NCBI GenBank assembly: GCA_025656455.1
Contig: JAHXHS010000043.1
Location: forward strand, 1-42,488
Length of the DNA: 42,488 nt
Source of the DNA: Candidatus Thiodiazotropha sp. (ex Epidulcina cf. delphinae)
Lineage (GTDB): Bacteria; Pseudomonadota; Gammaproteobacteria; Chromatiales; Chromatiaceae
Direction of reading: 5' to 3'
Every line of letters starts with the position of its first letter. Positions within the stretch are counted from its first letter, which is position 1. The notes below the pieces were generated by a model that saw only the letters and a list, made by a program, of their open reading frames with translations, was not told where the DNA came from and made no database searches. Shown here piece by piece: positions 40,724 through 42,488 of the stretch. Made by a program: the position numbers and the translations under genes.

Positions 40724-40830
40724 GCTATGCTCCCTCTGACCCCGCGGATTCAGACTAAAGCTAGCATAGGACACTACACTAGACTTGAAGATAGGTAAAG
40801 ATATCCTCTTGTGGTCGGTTGGAGCATCTG

Positions 40831-42063
40831 ATGCACAGACGAACATTGCTACGCATGCTGGGATTGGGCGCAGTCGGCTGCGGCATGGGGAGTATGGCTA
40901 AAAGAGGCATGGGAAAAATGGTCCACAGTGATGGCGAGGCAGCGGACGAAACGATTACCCTGTTCCTGTGTGGTGATGTGATGACCGGACGCGGCATCGA
41001 CCAGATACTACCCTATCCCAGCCGGCCAGGCATCTACGAGTCGTATCTCAAGAGTGCCAGGGATTATGTGAAGATTGCCGAGGAGAAGAGTGGGCGCATA
41101 CCTAGGCGGGCTCCTTTCGACTATGTCTGGGGCGACGCTTTAACTGAATTCCGGCAGATCGGCCCGGACTTTCGCATCATCAACCTCGAGACCGCCATCA
41201 CCACCAGCGAACGTTATTGGCCTCTCAAGGGCATCAATTATCGTATGCATCCCCGAAATACCCCTTGTCTCAGTGCTGCTAAAATAGACGCGTGCGTGTT
41301 GTCCAATAACCATGTGTTGGATTGGGGTTATGAAGGATTGGCTGAAACCCTGTCAACGCTGAAAAGCTACGGAATTGGATCTGTCGGCGCCGGGCCGGAT
41401 CGCGCGCATGCCGAAGCGCCCTTGATATGCGATCTTCCGGGCAAGGGCAGAGTGGTTCTGTACGCCTTTGCGCACCGCTCCAGTGGCGTGCCCTCCAAGT
41501 GGCGCGCCGGCGTAAAGCGGTCGGGTGTGGCGTTATTGGAATCGTTAGACGGTGCCGGGGTTACCCGATTGGCCAATGACATATCTGCCAGAAGGCAAAA
41601 AGGTGACCTGGTTGTGGTTTCCCTTCACTGGGGAGGTAATTGGGGATATGAGATTCCATCTGAACAACGCCGGTTTGCTCATGGGTTGGTCGACACGGCG
41701 GGTGTGAATATCGTCCACGGCCACTCATCCCATCATCCGAAGGGCATAGAGTTCTATCATGGGTCTGCGATCTTTTACGGTTGTGGAGACTTTCTAAACG
41801 ATTATGAGGGGATAGGAGAGTACGACGCGTTTCGGGACGATCTGACACTGGCCTACTTTCTGACCTTCAATCCCCGTGCGGGCAGGGTGATCCGAGTGGT
41901 GATGACGCCGTTGCAGATCAGAAAATTCCGCCTGCACTACCCTTCGGAGCGGGATCGGGTGTGGCTCCGGCAAACCATGACGCGAGAGTGTTCGCATCTT
42001 GAAACCGCTGTGTCTGAGCTGGTCGATGGCAGATTTGAACTCGAAGTCGGTATCAACGGTTAA
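40831..42063 (+). CDS. CapA-family (poly-gamma-glutamate type) metallophosphatase-like protein
   Basis: 410 residues from ATG 40831, 6 nt after GGTTGGAG; a TTG at 40819 is less likely. The N-terminus MHRRTLLRMLGLGAVGCGMG is a short Tat-like signal. The CapA domain follows: LFLCGDVMTGRGIDQIL, INLETAIT, CVLSNNHVLDWGYEGLAETL, a central GVALL strand, VVSLHWGGNWGYE and NIVHGHSSHHPKGIEFYHGS. These Asp, Asn and His residues form the calcineurin-like metal site. In Gram-positives CapA helps attach poly-gamma-glutamate; in proteobacteria its function is mostly unknown. No capB or capC gene is nearby, so polymer synthesis is not supported. Confidence 0.9.
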   Translation: MHRRTLLRMLGLGAVGCGMGSMAKRGMGKMVHSDGEAADETITLFLCGDVMTGRGIDQILPYPSRPGIYESYLKSARDYVKIAEEKSGRIPRRAPFDYVWGDALTEFRQIGPDFRIINLETAITTSERYWPLKGINYRMHPRNTPCLSAAKIDACVLSNNHVLDWGYEGLAETLSTLKSYGIGSVGAGPDRAHAEAPLICDLPGKGRVVLYAFAHRSSGVPSKWRAGVKRSGVALLESLDGAGVTRLANDISARRQKGDLVVVSLHWGGNWGYEIPSEQRRFAHGLVDTAGVNIVHGHSSHHPKGIEFYHGSAIFYGCGDFLNDYEGIGEYDAFRDDLTLAYFLTFNPRAGRVIRVVMTPLQIRKFRLHYPSERDRVWLRQTMTRECSHLETAVSELVDGRFELEVGING

Positions 42064-42099
42064 ACGATGACTTTTTGTCTTACGGAGAGGTAATTACTT

Positions 42100-42163
42100 C
42101 AATTACCTGGACACCCCCCCCCAAAAAAAATAACTCAAAATTTGAATGGGTGTCCAGCTAAAC
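42100..42163. repeat. REP-type hairpin, copy 3, with expanded C and A runs
   Basis: Same block as 37133 and 38026, but the CACCCACCCAAAATAAC part has become a run of nine or more C followed by eight A, enlarging the loop. Arms are CTGGACACC (from 42107) and GGTGTCCAG (to 42157). The last 15 bp (GTCCAGCTAAACTAC) are repeated immediately downstream. Confidence 0.85.
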
Positions 42164-42488
42164 TACGTCCAGCTAAACTACGTTCATCATTTTTATCATT
42201 TGAAATCTTAGAGCGATACGCCGTCATGAGTGCATTGATACACTACAATGTGCAGTCAAACACAATTTTCACGATGCGTTCAGTTTTGAGAAGGGGGATT
42301 AGCAAGGATTTTATGTACTGGAAACATAGCAATGCCGGCTGAGGGTAAAGATCATCAGCCAGCTAGAGACGGTTTGAACCGCTAACTTGGATGCCGGCTC
42401 TCCATTACCCACAACTCAAAAATGAACATTGGCCATTTCAAGTGCATCAATATAATTCTGTAATGCTCGATAACCACGCCAGATATTT
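42164..42488. other. Gene-free end of window
   Basis: A second GTCCAGCTAAACTACG follows the REP copy. The short open frame at 42142-42342 has no ribosome-binding site or protein-like pattern and starts in the repeat. I see no gene, RNA or further repeat. Confidence 0.4.

Noticed and set aside
1..42488. tRNA or rRNA genes
   Set aside because: No cloverleaf with the conserved T-arm sequence and no rRNA segments were recognised on either strand.

Overview
The window is gammaproteobacterial chromosome. The evidence is the unbroken order rpsB-tsf-pyrH-frr-uppS-cdsA-dxr-rseP-bamA-skp-lpxD-fabZ-lpxA-lpxB-rnhB-dnaE-accA-tilS, with map and glnD divergent from rpsB as in Enterobacteria and Chromatiales. 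The high-GC codon use, the exosortase-type acyl-CoA ligase and the dense intergenic fold-back repeats suggest a free-living or symbiotic Chromatiales-like species. That last step is inference; no marker here fixes the genus.

Layout. 1-3.5 kb: an isoquinoline-oxidoreductase-type molybdenum hydroxylase pair (minus strand) and a small fibronectin-like lipoprotein. 3.6-7.4 kb: glnD and map (minus), once about 6 nt apart and now split by a 292-bp inverted-repeat element. 7.4-24.3 kb: the plus-strand translation, isoprenoid and outer-membrane block (S2, EF-Ts, UMP kinase, ribosome recycling, undecaprenyl-PP, CDP-DAG, DXP reductoisomerase, RseP, BamA, Skp, lipid A genes), with an extra AMP-ligase gene between lpxB and rnhB. 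24.3-32.3 kb: a secreted protein of unknown function, dnaE, accA and tilS. 32.3-38.2 kb: an AT-richer accessory segment with a 2.5-copy tandem 544-bp repeat, an XRE regulator, a receiver-domain protein, a RadC-like JAB protein, an overlapping soluble protein/four-helix membrane protein pair, REP-type repeats, a fragment of a REP-associated transposase and a repeat-truncated small gene. This segment is bounded on the right by a second, diverged copy of the last 32 codons of tilS. 38.2-42.5 kb: an SDR, a nested palindrome, a SAM hydroxide adenosyltransferase (DUF62), a transposase C-terminal fragment, a CapA-like protein and another REP copy.

The most striking signal is a set of non-coding mobile palindromes of about 160-290 bp placed exactly at gene borders. 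One inserted into codon 4 of dnaE with a CTAG duplication and rebuilt an in-frame start codon from its own terminus. A second, of a different family, supplies the dnaE stop codon. A third separates map from glnD and lies 2 nt from the glnD start. Two of them share an unusual design: outer inverted repeats enclosing two side-by-side hairpins whose loops are complementary to each other. The second main lead is the island at the tilS 3' end with its RexAB/Kiwa-like gene pair, a candidate anti-phage module.
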